Assembly: GCA_943737045.1 (NCBI GenBank)
Contig: CALSFV010000203.1
Location: forward strand, 981,501-1,045,500
Direction of reading: 5' to 3'
Source of the DNA: Parapristionchus giblindavisi
Taxonomy: Eukaryota; Nematoda; Chromadorea; Rhabditida; Diplogasteridae
Length of the DNA: 64,000 nt
Below the pieces are notes generated by a model. That model saw nothing but the letters and a program-made list of their open reading frames with translations. It was not told where the DNA came from and ran no database searches. Made by a program: the position numbers and the translations under genes. The stretch's first letter is position 1. The number at the start of each line of letters is the position of its first letter. Below are positions 36,900-51,200 of this stretch, piece after piece.

Positions 36900-38768
36900 G
36901 GAAATTAGATTGACTTATTTTTGAACATTTTGTGCTTAAGCTAATTCAATCAGTAATTCATTTAGATGATCAATCGGAAGGAACTCGAACCCCTTGAAGC
37001 AGTTTCATTCTCTAATGATTGTACCGCTCATTAATTTGTTCATTCAATCTCATTTATCTGTATATCTCAGTCAATCAATACTCTTTCCTTTTTCTTTTAT
37101 CGATCATTTGTACCAAATGCCTTCTTACCTCAGTCATCTCCTTCATTGCTCTTAATTCCCTTTTTTGTTTGTTTCCATTTTGATACCGTATCTCTCGTTT
37201 CCTTTCTTCTTCTTTCAATCTCGCGAGTATACTTTTTCTTCTTCATACCCTTCTTCTTCATCTTTCATTTCAATAATTCACCAATTTCCTTTCTGCATAT
37301 CAACTCTAAATTGTAGCAATTGCTAACTACGAAGTGATTCTATTAAAAACTCTGCCATTTTACATTTAAACTATATTTAGCTATTTATATCTTCTAAAAG
37401 CTGATTGGCAATCTCCTTGCACTGTGATCAAATCGCAATCTACTTTGTTCTAATCTCTACATGACAATAAAGTAATTTATATCACTAGCTATTCAAAGAT
37501 ACCATCAACCTCATACTCCACGGAGAACAATGAGAACACAGCCCAAATTCACGGAATCAAAACAGAGATGCACAAGAAGGAGCATAATATAAACGGTTTC
37601 ATACATTGAAATGACCTAGACAACCGAAACACACCTGAAAGAAAGTGAGAGAGTGAGGAAAGTTGAAGAGAGAATAGACAAGGAATAAAGAGAGAGATGG
37701 CGGGGAGAAAGAGACTGTCTCTTCTATCTTCTCCCCTCTTTCGTCTCTCTCTCTCATTCACTCACTCATTCCTAGCAAACGCGTCGCCTGTACGCGTCGC
37801 GGCCTTCTCCTCGGTTCCAATCTATTTTGAGTGTTCATTAACTTACTTTTTTAGTCAACTACATAGTATTCGCATTTGCTAATCATTTCGAGTACCTTTC
37901 TTATTTCGCTTCGTTCTTTATCACTCGTATTACTCTCATTATCAACGATTTCTTTCTTCCTTTCCCCGTGATATTTCTGAGTGGCTTTTTGTTTCCTTTC
38001 AATGAGATAGTCATCTACGTCTTTCCTTTCTCTTTCTCAATCTGTGCTAGACGTCGTTATGGATATATGATCATAGACAGAATGGATATAGCCGTTGGGA
38101 TTGAACAATTGCAAAATAATCCCTTGCAACTCATCCACTAGATATTAAATCAGTTCTTTTCTCGCGACCCTCATTATATATGAAACATACACCTTATTGT
38201 AGTTGATTTAAGAAGGATACAATGTGGAATAGTAGCGATTAAGCCAGAAATGTATCTAATCTCAGTATGTTCTCTGTCGATGTTTGAAATACAATGTAAT
38301 GTCATAGATTACTCATGGTACCGCCTCTTTTCTTTCTCTCATTCATTTCGTGCACTCCTCGGTAGAAGGGGGCATTAGTAGAGAATTGGACATATCGATA
38401 TTGACGTCAATATATTCTGACTGAAATAGCCCTATTATGTGAAATGCTGAATGATCTCCATTGGAAACCAAGGGTTTTTTTCCCAAAAATGACGTATTTT
38501 AGAGTGCACAAAGAATCTGTAATTTGGACATGTAATTATTGAATTTGTCTGTATTAGAATCAAATTGCCATGTCGGTGTTGAGGGAACGAATCTGAAGAG
38601 ATAGTTGAAACATGATTGTTGAAAAGGGAGTAAGAGAGACAGAGGCTACGACAGAAGGCAAAGGGGGGCGGAGCCCGTAGTGGAGAAAGAGAGAGAACGA
38701 TCACAAGAGAAGGACATATACTAGTAGTAGTAGACGACTATCATATCTAGTCTTGCGTAGTCGGATAT
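36900..38768. other. intergenic region upstream of the Cys-rich frame and dpy-22
   Basis: An AATAAA lies at 37466-37471 and may end the upstream gene. Around 37776-37803 two direct copies of ACGCGTCGC occur 14 bases apart in a CG-rich patch that contrasts with AT-rich surroundings. This is a plausible promoter element for the downstream genes. The frames 38435-38704 and 38701-38964 on the minus strand show no homology. Confidence 0.45.
37466..37471 (+). terminator. AATAAA polyadenylation signal
   Basis: A canonical hexamer lies about 570 bases after the stop of the secreted lipocalin-like gene. It is the best candidate for its 3' end. Confidence 0.35.
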
Positions 38769-39163
38769 ATGGAATATTCATATCATTGTTATGATCACTG
38801 TCACATGTGCAGTGGAGGAGCCTGTCCAGGTATTCTGTCTTTCCTACCGTATCCTCTATGTCTTGCTTGGTCTCGCTCGTCTTGTATCCGTTATTCGGCA
38901 TTCTGATTGGAATAATTATTATGAATTCGTATTCAGAGTGTAATCCGACTCTCGCCGAGTGCATTTTCGGTGAAGGAGGAACATCAGAAGGAGTATCTGA
39001 TGAATCATTAGGTCAAAGTAGACAAGAAGAAGAATATAATCAAGAAGAAGAAGAGCACGACGACGATAGAGAGGATATTGTACCGTGGTGGAGGGTGAAG
39101 AACCTTCCCACGTATTTAAGCCAAGAAGACCAGGGAGGATACGGAGTAGCCGACTTCGAGTAA
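38769..39163 (+). CDS. small Cys-rich acidic protein, or N-terminal exons of MED12
   Basis: Exon 38769-38829 joins in phase to 38937-39163. The start MEYSYHCYDHCHMCSGGACP followed by ECNPTLAEC packs seven cysteines and three histidines into about 30 residues, suggesting a metal-binding or disulphide knot. A Gln/Glu/Asp-rich middle follows, then PWWRVKNLPTYLSQEDQGGYGVADFE and a stop. The stop overlaps a perfect donor (GAgtaagt at 39160). Splicing there to the acceptor CTTGCAG at 39290 would read on in frame into the MED12 ATG as ADFDMSVVKAS. Two readings compete. In one, this is a separate gene 128 bp upstream of dpy-22 in a nematode-type operon. In the other, it is an N-terminal extension of MED12. 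Known MED12 proteins have only a short segment before VYPQDPKQ, which favours the first. The perfect donor favours the second. Confidence 0.5.
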
Positions 39164-39291
39164 GTTATATTTCAATTGGGATACTAGCAATGATTATAAT
39201 ACGATAAACAGATAGCAAGCTATGAAAAGTTAGGAAACTGGTGACTAATAATGTTTATTCTTCGACATATCAATAATGTCTTCCTTGCAGC

Positions 39292-42200
39292 ATGTCCGTA
39301 GTGAAGGCATCGAATGTTCCATCATGGCACAATCAAACGAATGAGAAGAAAATATTGAGAAGATCGTGCAGATTGACTCTTGCTGATGTCTATCCACAAG
39401 ACCCTAAACAAGATGAGGACAATCTTGGTCATGAAAAGCTAAAGAAGGGATATACGGTCAGTTCTGAAATATATTCTGTTAAAGTCACAGATGTTTCTTT
39501 CACATGTATTATAGAAGCAATCAGATAGAAGGATATTACATTTAGCTCGTAGAGAAACCAAACTTAACAAGACATGAATATTCTTAATTTCAGGGTGGAC
39601 AATGTTCATATGAATATGAATCTCTTCACAGTAGCCGAATGAATGACCGGCTGGACGATATCCACCATCGAGCAGCCCAATACTTCATTCAGGTTTGGAC
39701 TCAGACTAAATAAACGTCATGATTGAATAGACTGAAGTAGACCCTAAAGGGAGTAGTTTCAATCAAATGAAAAGTTTCTTGCAATCAAGACATACGACGT
39801 ACTTTTGGACCATCACTCGTCTAGTTACCCATTCAGAGCCCCATTCTTTGTATTCATTAGGCACTTAGGTTCTAGGTAGCCATGATCTTACCGGAGTGAA
39901 TCAGATGAGATTTGATGTATTTTCCACACTCATTGAAAAACATTTGTCTTTTAAACTCAAACATCATGTCGCCGCACAGATCTATTATAATTATACCTAA
40001 CTATACATATGATAACTGATAAGCGTATATCACATACTCATACAATTTATTACAGATAATGCAAAAGAAGAACGACATCAATGGTCATTTGGATAAGACG
40101 AGGAAAGCGGCACAAGGAGTCACTCATCTTCCATCTCCTACACTGATGAAGTCGAAAGACCGGTAAGAAGACAATATCATCATGCAATTAATTTTTGAGA
40201 AATATGCAATAAGATATGAAAAAGATAAAAAACTATAAAACTATTTTTTTTAACTAATAGAAGGTGATACGCCTCATTTCAGCGCTGCATGGTTCATGAA
40301 TCTGACTAAAGGGAAGGGATACTTGTCTCAAATATCGAAAGCCCCCGTGTTCAAGTCAAGAGAAGACATGTTCGAGTACCTATTCGACTTCAGAGTATGG
40401 TCATATAATATTTAAATCTTTCTTGTTCGTTTATTATTATTTAATTGTCCACAAGAGCAATGACACCTACTGTTCAATAGTGATTAGCGATTTTGACATA
40501 CATAAGGGAATGTGGGATGATGCGAATGTTTTATATTGATTCTATTCTAAATGGCTTCACTTTCAGGTCACTCCTGCTCGTGCCCTCTGGTACCTCAAAT
40601 TGGCCGCGAATATTGGCCAAAATCACAAGAAGAACAAGACATTCAGTGGTGAAATCTTCACTGTCGGTAAGACTCTTTTCTCTCTCATTTTGAATGATTT
40701 TCTTTGTATGAATTAATGACCCAGCAGTCAACAATTGGGGACATCAACATAGCTACTCCCTGTCATTCCTCATCATGTAAACAATCTCTAGCACTAATAG
40801 TAATACAATGAATGGAAGAGAGGGATGATGGGCATGAGAAAGGATGAATTGTCGACGAGAGATGGAATTGAATGAGATTGGAAGCGACATTAACATGAGA
40901 TGGAAGGAAATAACGAAGGTACCATAGAGACGGAATGAGAGGGAGATGGAGATGGATGTGAAAGAAACAAATAGAGACATAGGGAGAGGACGGAAATATA
41001 AATATGGCCATACATATGGACAGCTGGAGAATATTCCCACAGTAGTTAGTACTGTAGTCGTGTTATCTTTAAGGCTGTGGGAGAAATAAAGAGAGGGGCA
41101 TCTGGGAAAGTAAAGTTAGTGGAAGAAAGAGGGAAGGGAGAGGAGGTACAAGTGAACTATGGGTTGAGACAAAGAGAAAGAAAGGGAGAAAGAATCATTT
41201 AGAAGAGTAAGAGGTGAAAGAGATAGATGGTAATTGAGTAAAAGGAGGAGAAGGTGAAAAGATCACAAAGGGATAGAAGAGATCAGACAAAGAGTAGTAG
41301 CAGTAACAGTAATGGTAGCACACACACAAAAAGCAAGCGCCGATGAATTTATGGATGATGTAATTTATGATAATGAGTCTTTGTCTAACTTCAGAGTACG
41401 CCCACGCTGTGTCGAGTATCATCCGAGAATCATTCATTCTGATGTACACAAAAGATATCGAGGAAGATGAGGAACAATGGGATAGATTCATATACTTTAC
41501 GAGATTGGCACGTGCTGCTTTTGATGTGAGTAGTAGTACATTAGCACTGGTGAATGATGAAATTATTCATATCCCTTGTAAAATGTATACAACATTTCTC
41601 AATATTCGATTTCACATTTCAATCTTTCTATGTATTTGTCCCAAAAGAAATATCTCTGAAAGAAGTGATAAATATTAATATTATTACCATTATTAAAACT
41701 AATTACAGGAGGGAGTAATCGATCGGCAAGAGTTCATCAATGAATTGTGTGATCTCTTCACTGACATCTTTGTTCGTCGTCGACACAAACACTATGATAC
41801 TCTTGAACAATTGGAACATTGGCTGCTCAATTTCTCCTATTACTTCCCTTCTGCTATACAGAATCTCGTTCTCGCCAGGTGTGTCCTAATGAGCATATCC
41901 ATATCTGACCCTCTCCTCATGGTTATAATTGGACGTACTAAATAGGCATAAGAGAGTTACAATGGTGGAGAGACAATCATTAGTCTGTCTATTCACGGAT
42001 GCTAATTACCAATCCCATCTATATTTACATTAGTGCTCGAGTAATCTCTTACTCCTCACCCGACCTTTGTGAAAGTGAACTTTGCAAATTGGGGACTTGA
42101 GACAGGATAAGGAGAGAGAGGCAGGCTTATTTCTTCGAGTCTCTCAAGAAATGTCGGCGAAAGAGAAAAAAGACGAAGCGAGAGTGCTCAACCTATTGCC

Positions 42201-45200
42201 TTCCTTAGAAGACTTAGGTGCAGTTGCTTCTCGATAATGATCTATTAATCACTGATTCTTTTTTTATAGAAGAGTCGCTGTTATGTTCTCGATGAAGTTA
42301 TCGCTATTCTATGAAGAGGAGAAGTTGAAACTATTGTGAGTCACTACAAATCTTCAAATTGTACATTGAAAGTGCACGTTGCACGAACCTCGTGATACTT
42401 CATCGAGTGCACATCGTCTGTATACATGCTAACGCGCACATTTTCAGTGCGGATGAGGATGAGGAAGGCAAGAAATTGCATACAAAAGAAGAAGTCGAAG
42501 GGATGAATATCATTGAAAAGCTATTCGCTTGCGAAGAGAAGAAACCCCTATTGAATGTTATCATCTCGTACATATTTGCGTGTGCTGCCGAACAGCCGGG
42601 ATCGCTTATTTACAACAAACATTTCGTACGTGATTTACCATGGCTTATACTTACGCCTACAATAGTATGCGCAAAAATGTACACTATATCATATTTATGC
42701 AAAAATAGTTTCATGATTATCCTTTCAGGTTGGATACGGTCGTCTTCCTCATATGCTAACACAATTGGGTGGATCCCCTCTAGATTATTTACCATGTCGA
42801 CTAACCGAACTACCATTAGACGTAGAGAAGGAAACCATGGAAGCGATGAAAGAAAAGATTGAAGAGATCGAGGAGGAAGTTATTATTAGGTATCTTGTTG
42901 ATCTTTGGTCTTTGATATTCTATTTTTAATCCCCTGTTTTATAGGAGCGAAGAAGTGCAGTCCCATTGGTCGTTGCAATACAATTCAATGAAGAAACAGG
43001 CTCTGCTGGTAGAGGGTTGTTTGAATATCGTTGGAATCCTCGACTATCATGATCCACTTATGCCTAACGTGGCACAATCTGCATTTGAAGAGATATTCAA
43101 TGGATTGAATAGGCACAGGTGAGACATTTTATTATTCTTTATTTACATTATTATCGATTATCGTATTGAATTTTGTAGATTTGCTTGTTTGTTGTTATTA
43201 TCGATTATTGTTGAGCATAGGCCATTTGATTGATTGATTGATCATGTTAATCTTCGATCTGATTCAGATATCAATATGAGATCGTCGCTCGCATTCGTTT
43301 GTGTATCACATGGGCTGTAACAGTACAACGAGAAGGACCATTCAGAGGATGGCTCATATCAAAGGTATTATATTTTAGGTCTACTAGGAGTTGTAAAAAA
43401 CCTCGAAAAATTAACTTCCGAAAGAGAACTCTTAGGAAAAGTTTCGAAAAAAACTTCCCAAATCGCACTTTCGCCAAAACCCATTATCCCGAAATGAATA
43501 TCCCATCCTTCTCAGTCCGTGACATTTCTTCCCAGCCTAATCATTCCCAGCGGTCTATTTTCATTGCAACCTTTCTCAAACGGATTCATTCGAGAATATA
43601 ACTGTCAAAGTGAATTTACCGAGAAAAAAATTACAACTCCAGGTAGTACCGTACTTTATGTCTTGCTATCTAATAATATTACTAGTTTCGCAATTATTCT
43701 TATTGACGGTACATCAAACGTTTTGCACTTTTCTTACAGCATTTATTGATTTTTTAGATCTTTAATCGTTTTCATCATTGCAGATATTCAAGCAATTGAT
43801 TGACCATCGGCCATTCGATGAGGCTAAAAGAGTATTCGGAGGTTTTGACCTATTGGAGATCTTCATTGATTACATCTACGATGAGTTACCTCCATCCACA
43901 GATCCTACTTATACCAAGGTGAATAACGCATAATTTGTTGCATGTTCAATGTGATATTTACCGCCATGAATTGCAGGTCTTCGGCAATCTGATGACTTTC
44001 TTCCACGACCTATTCAGGAACAGAGTCTTTGATTATTCCGAGTACGTTCTCTGCTTATTTCTCTTCTTTGATAGTAAAGGAGAAATGATTATTGATTGAT
44101 TACAGGTTGCTCGAGATCTACAAGGACTACACAGAGACACTCGTTCGTCAGGGAGACCTATCGTATCTTCGCCCTCTCATGACAAGGTTCCCTGTTCTGA
44201 TCGATGAGCCAAAGAAGAAGAGGACGACTAGCCGGTTGGACTGTCCGGTCATCAATAGACAAGATGAAATGCCTCAAGAAGTCCGTCCATCCACTCCCGT
44301 GACCACGAATGAGAATCCCAATATCCCGTTCGAGACTCCACCCCCTGCACTTCAACTTGCTAGTGATGCAGTGGAGCCGGCTGAGCATGAGGAGCCTGAG
44401 GTTCAGCTTATTTTCTCAGTGATGATATATCCGAAAACGAAATTAATTTATAGACAACGTCCGAGAAGGAGAAGCAGAAAACGGTTGCGTTCATAACTGT
44501 TCCCGATGAAGCTGAAGAAAATCATCGACTAATGCACGAAGAAATGTCCATGTTTGAGAGGTTCATCATACAGGTACTTAATATTATATAATATTTATAA
44601 TAAGATAATGTGGATAATAATTTACACGTAGTATCAAGTGTAGTACATTTATTTATCTGACAGATTTATTACATTGTTGTAGTTGCCAATGAAAGGATCG
44701 TACATTACTGAAGAACTCGAGAAGGAAAGGCGACAATTGATGTACGGTACGAGTTGTCTGCAAGATGTTTATCAAGGATCAGCTCGAAGGGTAATTCGAT
44801 GACTTATGATGATGAATGATTGATGGGCTACAGGTCGCCAGTGAGTTCCTTCGTATCTTCAAGCGAAAGATGTACGTTCGATGGTGTAAGAAGTCAGATG
44901 ACGTCAAGTTCACGAGAAGAACCACTCCCCAACAGTTGAAAGATCTCATGAGGCAATTCAAGTAAGACATTTCTATTCTATTTTACCATTTTTTTCGTTA
45001 ACAACATTGAAAACTGACATTTTCTTTCTTCAGGATGAATACGTACATCGATCAACAACTCGTATCTGATTTGGTCTCCGATGGATTCGTCAATCATGTC
45101 AAGGCATTCATCAAAGGAGAAACACTGCAGATTCCCACTTTTGAATCACTTGACATTGCTTGTTCTCTGTTCATGCAATCAAAGGACTACAATGGATACT

Positions 45201-48200
45201 TCGCATTTGTCAGAGACGTTAGTGTTTTTTGAATAAATTAATGAATGTAGAAGTGGATTGGGGATCAGTGATAATGACTGATGATTGGATACCTTCAGAT
45301 GGCACCTCTTCTTCGTCCAATCGAACGTGTCATTCGTAGTTTCTCCTCTGTCATCATTCCGGGTCTATTCATATCTCAATACGCCTATGTCCTTCTCTCA
45401 TATGTCGTCAAGAACCTTCACTACTTTGTCCGATACGAACACGCCGCCGCTCTTGTCAATAAGTAGGCTAATTACCAAGTTATACCAAACTAATTTGTCT
45501 TCTTAATCTCAGAATGTATAGTGCACTCGAGAAAATGCTCAAGGCTGATCTTCACGCAAGAAACGGTTTTCTCCGTGGAGCAGCGGCGGCTGTGTTTCAT
45601 TTGAGAGGGCAATTGAAGAAGAGTCAAGTGGTCGAAGGAGAACGACTGTTAGGAGGAACCAGAGAATTCTTGTAAGTATTCTATTTCTTTCCATTGATCG
45701 AAATAAAACTGGAGGAATTTTTAACGTTGAGATCTGCGCTGTAAAATAATGATGACAATTCCAGATTTATCTTCGAGAACGGTACGCAGGCGTCGAAGGG
45801 GAACGTACAGTACAACAAGTACTTCATGAAGGATGCTTTCGAATACACTGGACTGTAAGTGACTAATTATGTGAAGTAACTAATACTAACTCATTCAGCC
45901 GTATCTACATGTATCATGATTTCAAGAAGAGATTACCGTCGTTCATGGATCCCGTCAATCGATATTCTTTCGTTGTCAATGCTTTCATTACCGCATCTAA
46001 ATATGGAAGGTAAATGACTTCTTTGAGCATGATATATGCTTACAGTAGTAAAATCAATCTTTTAGGGATTATGATCGTTTGACTGAATTGGCCAATTTCT
46101 GTTCGCATTTCACTGCTCATTTTACTGAATTGGCCGATGATTGGATGGGTGCAATAAGGGCTCTTTGCTCATCTAAAGCCAATCATGGATTCACTCATCT
46201 TCTCGATAAAGTTGATGTATGTCATATTGCGAGATACTCAATTTATTGAAATTTTTCCTATTTCAGGTGTCAGATTGTAGCAATCACTATGCACTCTCCA
46301 CATTTGCTGTTCTTCTCGCGACCAAGTACTGTTTCTCCATTCCGAAAATGATCAGTGAACTGATTAATGGAGTCTTTCCCACAATTATGAAGAACAATGG
46401 AAGATCACGAAGTGGTGAGTTTTTACGCTTTCTAGGAACTGATATAGCTGTCATTGAAAACCAAAGATCACAGATCAATCAATTGCATAATGGTAGAGGT
46501 GATAGAGATTTTTCACGAGGTGAAAATTATCAAATATTGTTAATAGCACTAGTAAATGTTTCAATATTTCAGCCGGATATAAGATGGACTACGAGACTGA
46601 GCCAAATGTGTGTTTGGCCCTACTCTTCCTTGCCCAGATGAACTGTTCCAGTGATGATCCTTTCATACGTAAGACGACATGACTTATTAGAGATTGAATT
46701 TAATTTGATGATATTCCAGTATCTGAGCACTATCGAGGCACAGAGCCAGTCAAGCGACTGCTCGATGGAGAAAATGCGGATATGAACATTCTCAGTCAGA
46801 TTCATTGGTAAGATCGTCGTTGGAATGAGTGATCGATGATATATTACGTTTTAGGTTCGAAATGGACAAGGTCTACTTCCCAATGATTGCAAACATCGGT
46901 ATTCTGCATGATAAACTGCAGTCGAGAGTCAGAGATCATGAGTAAGCCCTACCTCAACTTGATAATTCTTACAACGAGGATATTTTTCAGCCTCAAACTG
47001 GAAGTTGTTTCATCAGAAACGCCAATAACAAAGAGAGAATACAGAAAGGAGTTCTTGCCTCTTATCGTGAGACAAGTGCTTATATCGATAAGCGAACAAG
47101 AATGGGCGACTGATCGAATGTTCAAGCTCGCATCGAGCAATGGAATGGGTGCTTTCAATGATGAGAGGTTGAAGCAAAATTGCCTTGTAAGTCAACCGAT
47201 CCTTTGGCTCTTGCATGAGTGAACGCATATTTTACAATGATTAAGTTGACAATTAATTTTCGTTGACATGAAGACGATAATAAAAGCATGTAAAATATAG
47301 TGGTTGATTGAAACGTTTGCGATCAAGAGGGTATTTGGGAGATAATTTCCATGTTATGGAAAGATGTTTTTGAACTTTATACTTCAGGGTCAACAACTTC
47401 TACGTCTCGGTACTCGTCGTCGTTGTGAACGCGACATCCTGGCCGAACTCTCCGTCTGTAATGCAAACTCGAAGAAAGCTTTGATTGATAAGCTATTTGC
47501 TGTACTCAATATCTGGAATCTACGAGCAACCATCTACGATCTCAAGCTCATGATTAAAGAGGTATTAAATCGATGATCTAATGAAAGGACTGAGAATAGG
47601 GCAACAATATAATCAAGTTTAGCTGAAGAAAAGATACGCTTTCGTTCTCTGAAGTATATTTGTCACTTCAGATATCACCAGAGAGTTCGAACAAACACGC
47701 CCAGCAAGGAGCTATTGCGGCTGATGCGCTCATGGTGGAAATTGGAAAGTGTTGCAAAGAGTTGTTCGTACAGGCATACAAACAAGGAAAGGAGATCTAT
47801 GATGTGAGTATATTATTAATCTATTGATCAATGTTCTTCTTTTAGTTCGAAGATGATCCTTCCAAGATCGACTTCAGTAAACTGACCAATTATCTTCTCA
47901 TTCCAACTCTCGTCAAATTGTGTCCAGTCCCATCGAATGTTCCTTCATCGTTCACTACAACTTCATTCAATGCAAAGTTTCTTCATGAGGCATGGAATGT
48001 TCTCGATGTTGGATCTGAACCTCATCCTGAACGATTGAAAATGAGGTGCGAATCAATGTGATATTCTGTATATATAGCGCATTCTTTACACTCTTTTATG
48101 ACACCATAACTAAATATCTGTATGCCGTACTCAATGACCTATCAGTGATCTTCCGCAAAACTTTGTGTATCCTGAATAACGGGATGTACCTTCTTACCTT

Positions 48201-51200
48201 TTATCTTTACCGTAGTCAAAACCATCTAAGTATTCTTAGATATTTACATCTACTTATTTTCAGTGCGTGGTTGATGCAAGAGAAGTCATTCCTCAACATA
48301 ATTTTGGCCTGTTTGCGAGACGACGATAACCAAGACAAGACTGCGAGAGAGACATTCATGTCGGCCATTCTCAAGCAAATACAGGATTTGACTAAGCTGA
48401 AAGAGGTAATATTATTTCTAGGACTTTTCTCGAATACATAACCTCGTGGTCATTTTCAAACATTCTATCGTTTTCGTCTTTGCAGAGTCCTGTTCATCAT
48501 TACAATTGCTGGAATGACGAAGAGAGAATGGGCGTATTCCATCGTCTCAAATTCATCGGAATTATCTTCAACAATGTTTGCATGCAGAACATCGCCGAGC
48601 CATGGGCGGTCCTTCTCTTCCAACTCATGCTTCATGGTGTCATCTCCCCTACACGAAACATGTAAGTTTCGACTGTTCACATTGTCTCAATCAATCGTAC
48701 GATAGTGAAATCAAATAAATATTTGCAGGAAAATGTACCAGATGGTGTTTGATATGCTGAATTGCATCGTCACGTGGTCATTGACTGATCCATCCACATC
48801 TGTGGTGGTCAGTACATCAACAGAGAAGGCCGGAACTGATGCCAAGTATCGATTCCCCACATACATGGCTATCGTCAAGAAGCTACGGGTAAGCAATCAA
48901 CATTGGAAGCAGCAAACAAAATTTTGTTTTGCAGAAAGAGCTGCACGACATTCGAACTCCGATGGAAATGAGAAATCTCCATGCATTCCTTCCGCTTCCT
49001 AAGAACAATATGGAATTCCTCGCTCTAGAGACATACGGAACCCCTCAGAGTAATCAATTGAAGTCGATGAGACAACTACAACAACAATTGATTGGTACGA
49101 GACGAGGAAGGATTTGCTATCAGATCAAGAAGGTAGTAGTACCAAACCAAGCATATTATGTTATGCAACATCGATTCCATTTAGAATTCTGAGCGAACAA
49201 AGATAACCACATTCGAGATGTTACCTGGATACAACCCTGATTCATTCCGTAAGATGCCCAATCTGACGTGGTATCAGGTAAAGCAACTCTCTTTAGTCCA
49301 ATAACATTTCTGATAATTTGATAATTTGTATAAATGGATTTGCATTAAGATGAGCCGTATCGATGTTAATCAACCGTTGGTACAGAGATGGATGACCAGA
49401 ATGATCCCTCACAAACATCAATTCGCATTTGTCAGAGCTAACTACGTAAGTATCTATTTCGTGGTTCTCCAAACAAAATGAAATATTGGTTAATTTCAGT
49501 TGATGTTGGAACAATCCGAGGCTCAAGATTTCTTCCTGTATCCACCTGTGATGGACACCGTAGGAGAACCTCCTGTGATTGATGATAAGAAAGGAGAAGA
49601 AGAGGAGGAGGAGAAGAAGGAGAAAGAAGCAGCTGAGGCTAAAGAAGATGAAAAGAAAGAAGATGAGGAGAAGAAGGATATCAAGAAGGAAGAGATAGTC
49701 TTAGATGATGATGACGAGAAGAAGGAACAGAAAGATGATGGGGATAAGGATAAAGATAAGGAAGAGAATGAGAAAGATAAGGAGAAGAAGGATGGGGGTA
49801 AAGAAGGAGAAGAGAAGAAGGCCAAAGATGAAGGAGACAGTGATGATTCAGATAAAGAGAATGAAGAAAATAAGATTGATATAAGTGAGACATTGTATGA
49901 TCCCGATGATTCCGTCAGTGAACCAGAATCAGAAGAAGAATATGATAGTGATGATGAAGAGCAAAGAGCAGCGAAGATTGAGAGAAACAATATGTTATAC
50001 GCAGCAAGAGGAATTGCACCATCGAATGAAAGTTCACCTGAAGAAGAAGAGGATGATGAAGATGACGAAGAAGATTTCATTGATGAAGAAGAAGTTGAAG
50101 ATGACGAAGTAGGGGATGAAAATGATGATTGTGAAGAAGGAGAAAATGATGACGGAAGGATGGATGTTGATGGTACGGATCCACCATCACCTTCTACTTT
50201 CACACCAGCTTCCACTTCATCTGCCGTCATTCCTAGTCCTGCTTCGACTGGGGTTAATGTTAAAGAAGAACATGCATCTGATGATACCAGACAAGGCACT
50301 ATGAAAACGGAAATTATTGTAAGAATTTTGATTTATTTAATCACATTGTCCAATCTAATACTATCGCATTCAGGATGATAAGTTGATCAAAGAGGAAGAT
50401 ATCGTTGTACTCGATTCTCCCGTTCGAAGTTCCTCTTCTGGGCTTCCCTTCCACACTCCTCCTACTGCAATGACTATGACTCCTCCTAAGATGATGAGAA
50501 CGATGACTGATCCATCGATGAAACCGGAGATGGGACAACCACTACATGTACGCATCTGCTAATTCGCAACATCGATTAAAATAAGCATTACAGGCAACAA
50601 CAATGCAGTCTCAGATGATGCAACCAGCGCCTGCTCCTATCACGAAAGGAAGGAGGAAGAGTAGCACATCCAAGGATGGAACGGAGAAGAAGGAGAGAAA
50701 GCGACCGGTTAAGAGGGTTGGTTACTATAATAATAGTAATTCCCACACTTTGATCATAAACAAATTGCACAAGAATAAACTCAGCACATAAACGATGATT
50801 GTATTAAAAAGTATTATTGCGATGAAAGATTGAATATTTCAGAATGTAGCTGGACAGCAAGTACCACCAAGTGGATCTTCCCAACCCAATCAACCGATGC
50901 CTGGTCTCCCTGGACAACAGCTTCTATCGCCACCGAAACCTTCAATCAATTCATTGCCTACAAATGCACCGACTGATCCGAGTCAACGATTGGCCTGGGC
51001 TCAGCAACATCAACAGGAACAAGCTCGAGGAGTGCTAGCAGCACATTCGAGAGAACAGATGAAAACGATGCAGGCTGCGCAAGTACAGGCCCAGGCGCAA
51101 GCACAAGCTCGGGCTAAGGCAGAGTCACTAGGACATCCGGATCCAATGGCGCAATCACGAGGACAAGGAGATGGTCATGCTCATCCATCTCTTCATAACG

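Noticed and set aside
49523..50299. 258-residue minus-strand frame, almost all Ser
   Set aside because: It is the antisense of the acidic MED12 exon. GAA/GAT codons read backwards give Ser-rich frames without stops, so it is a shadow.
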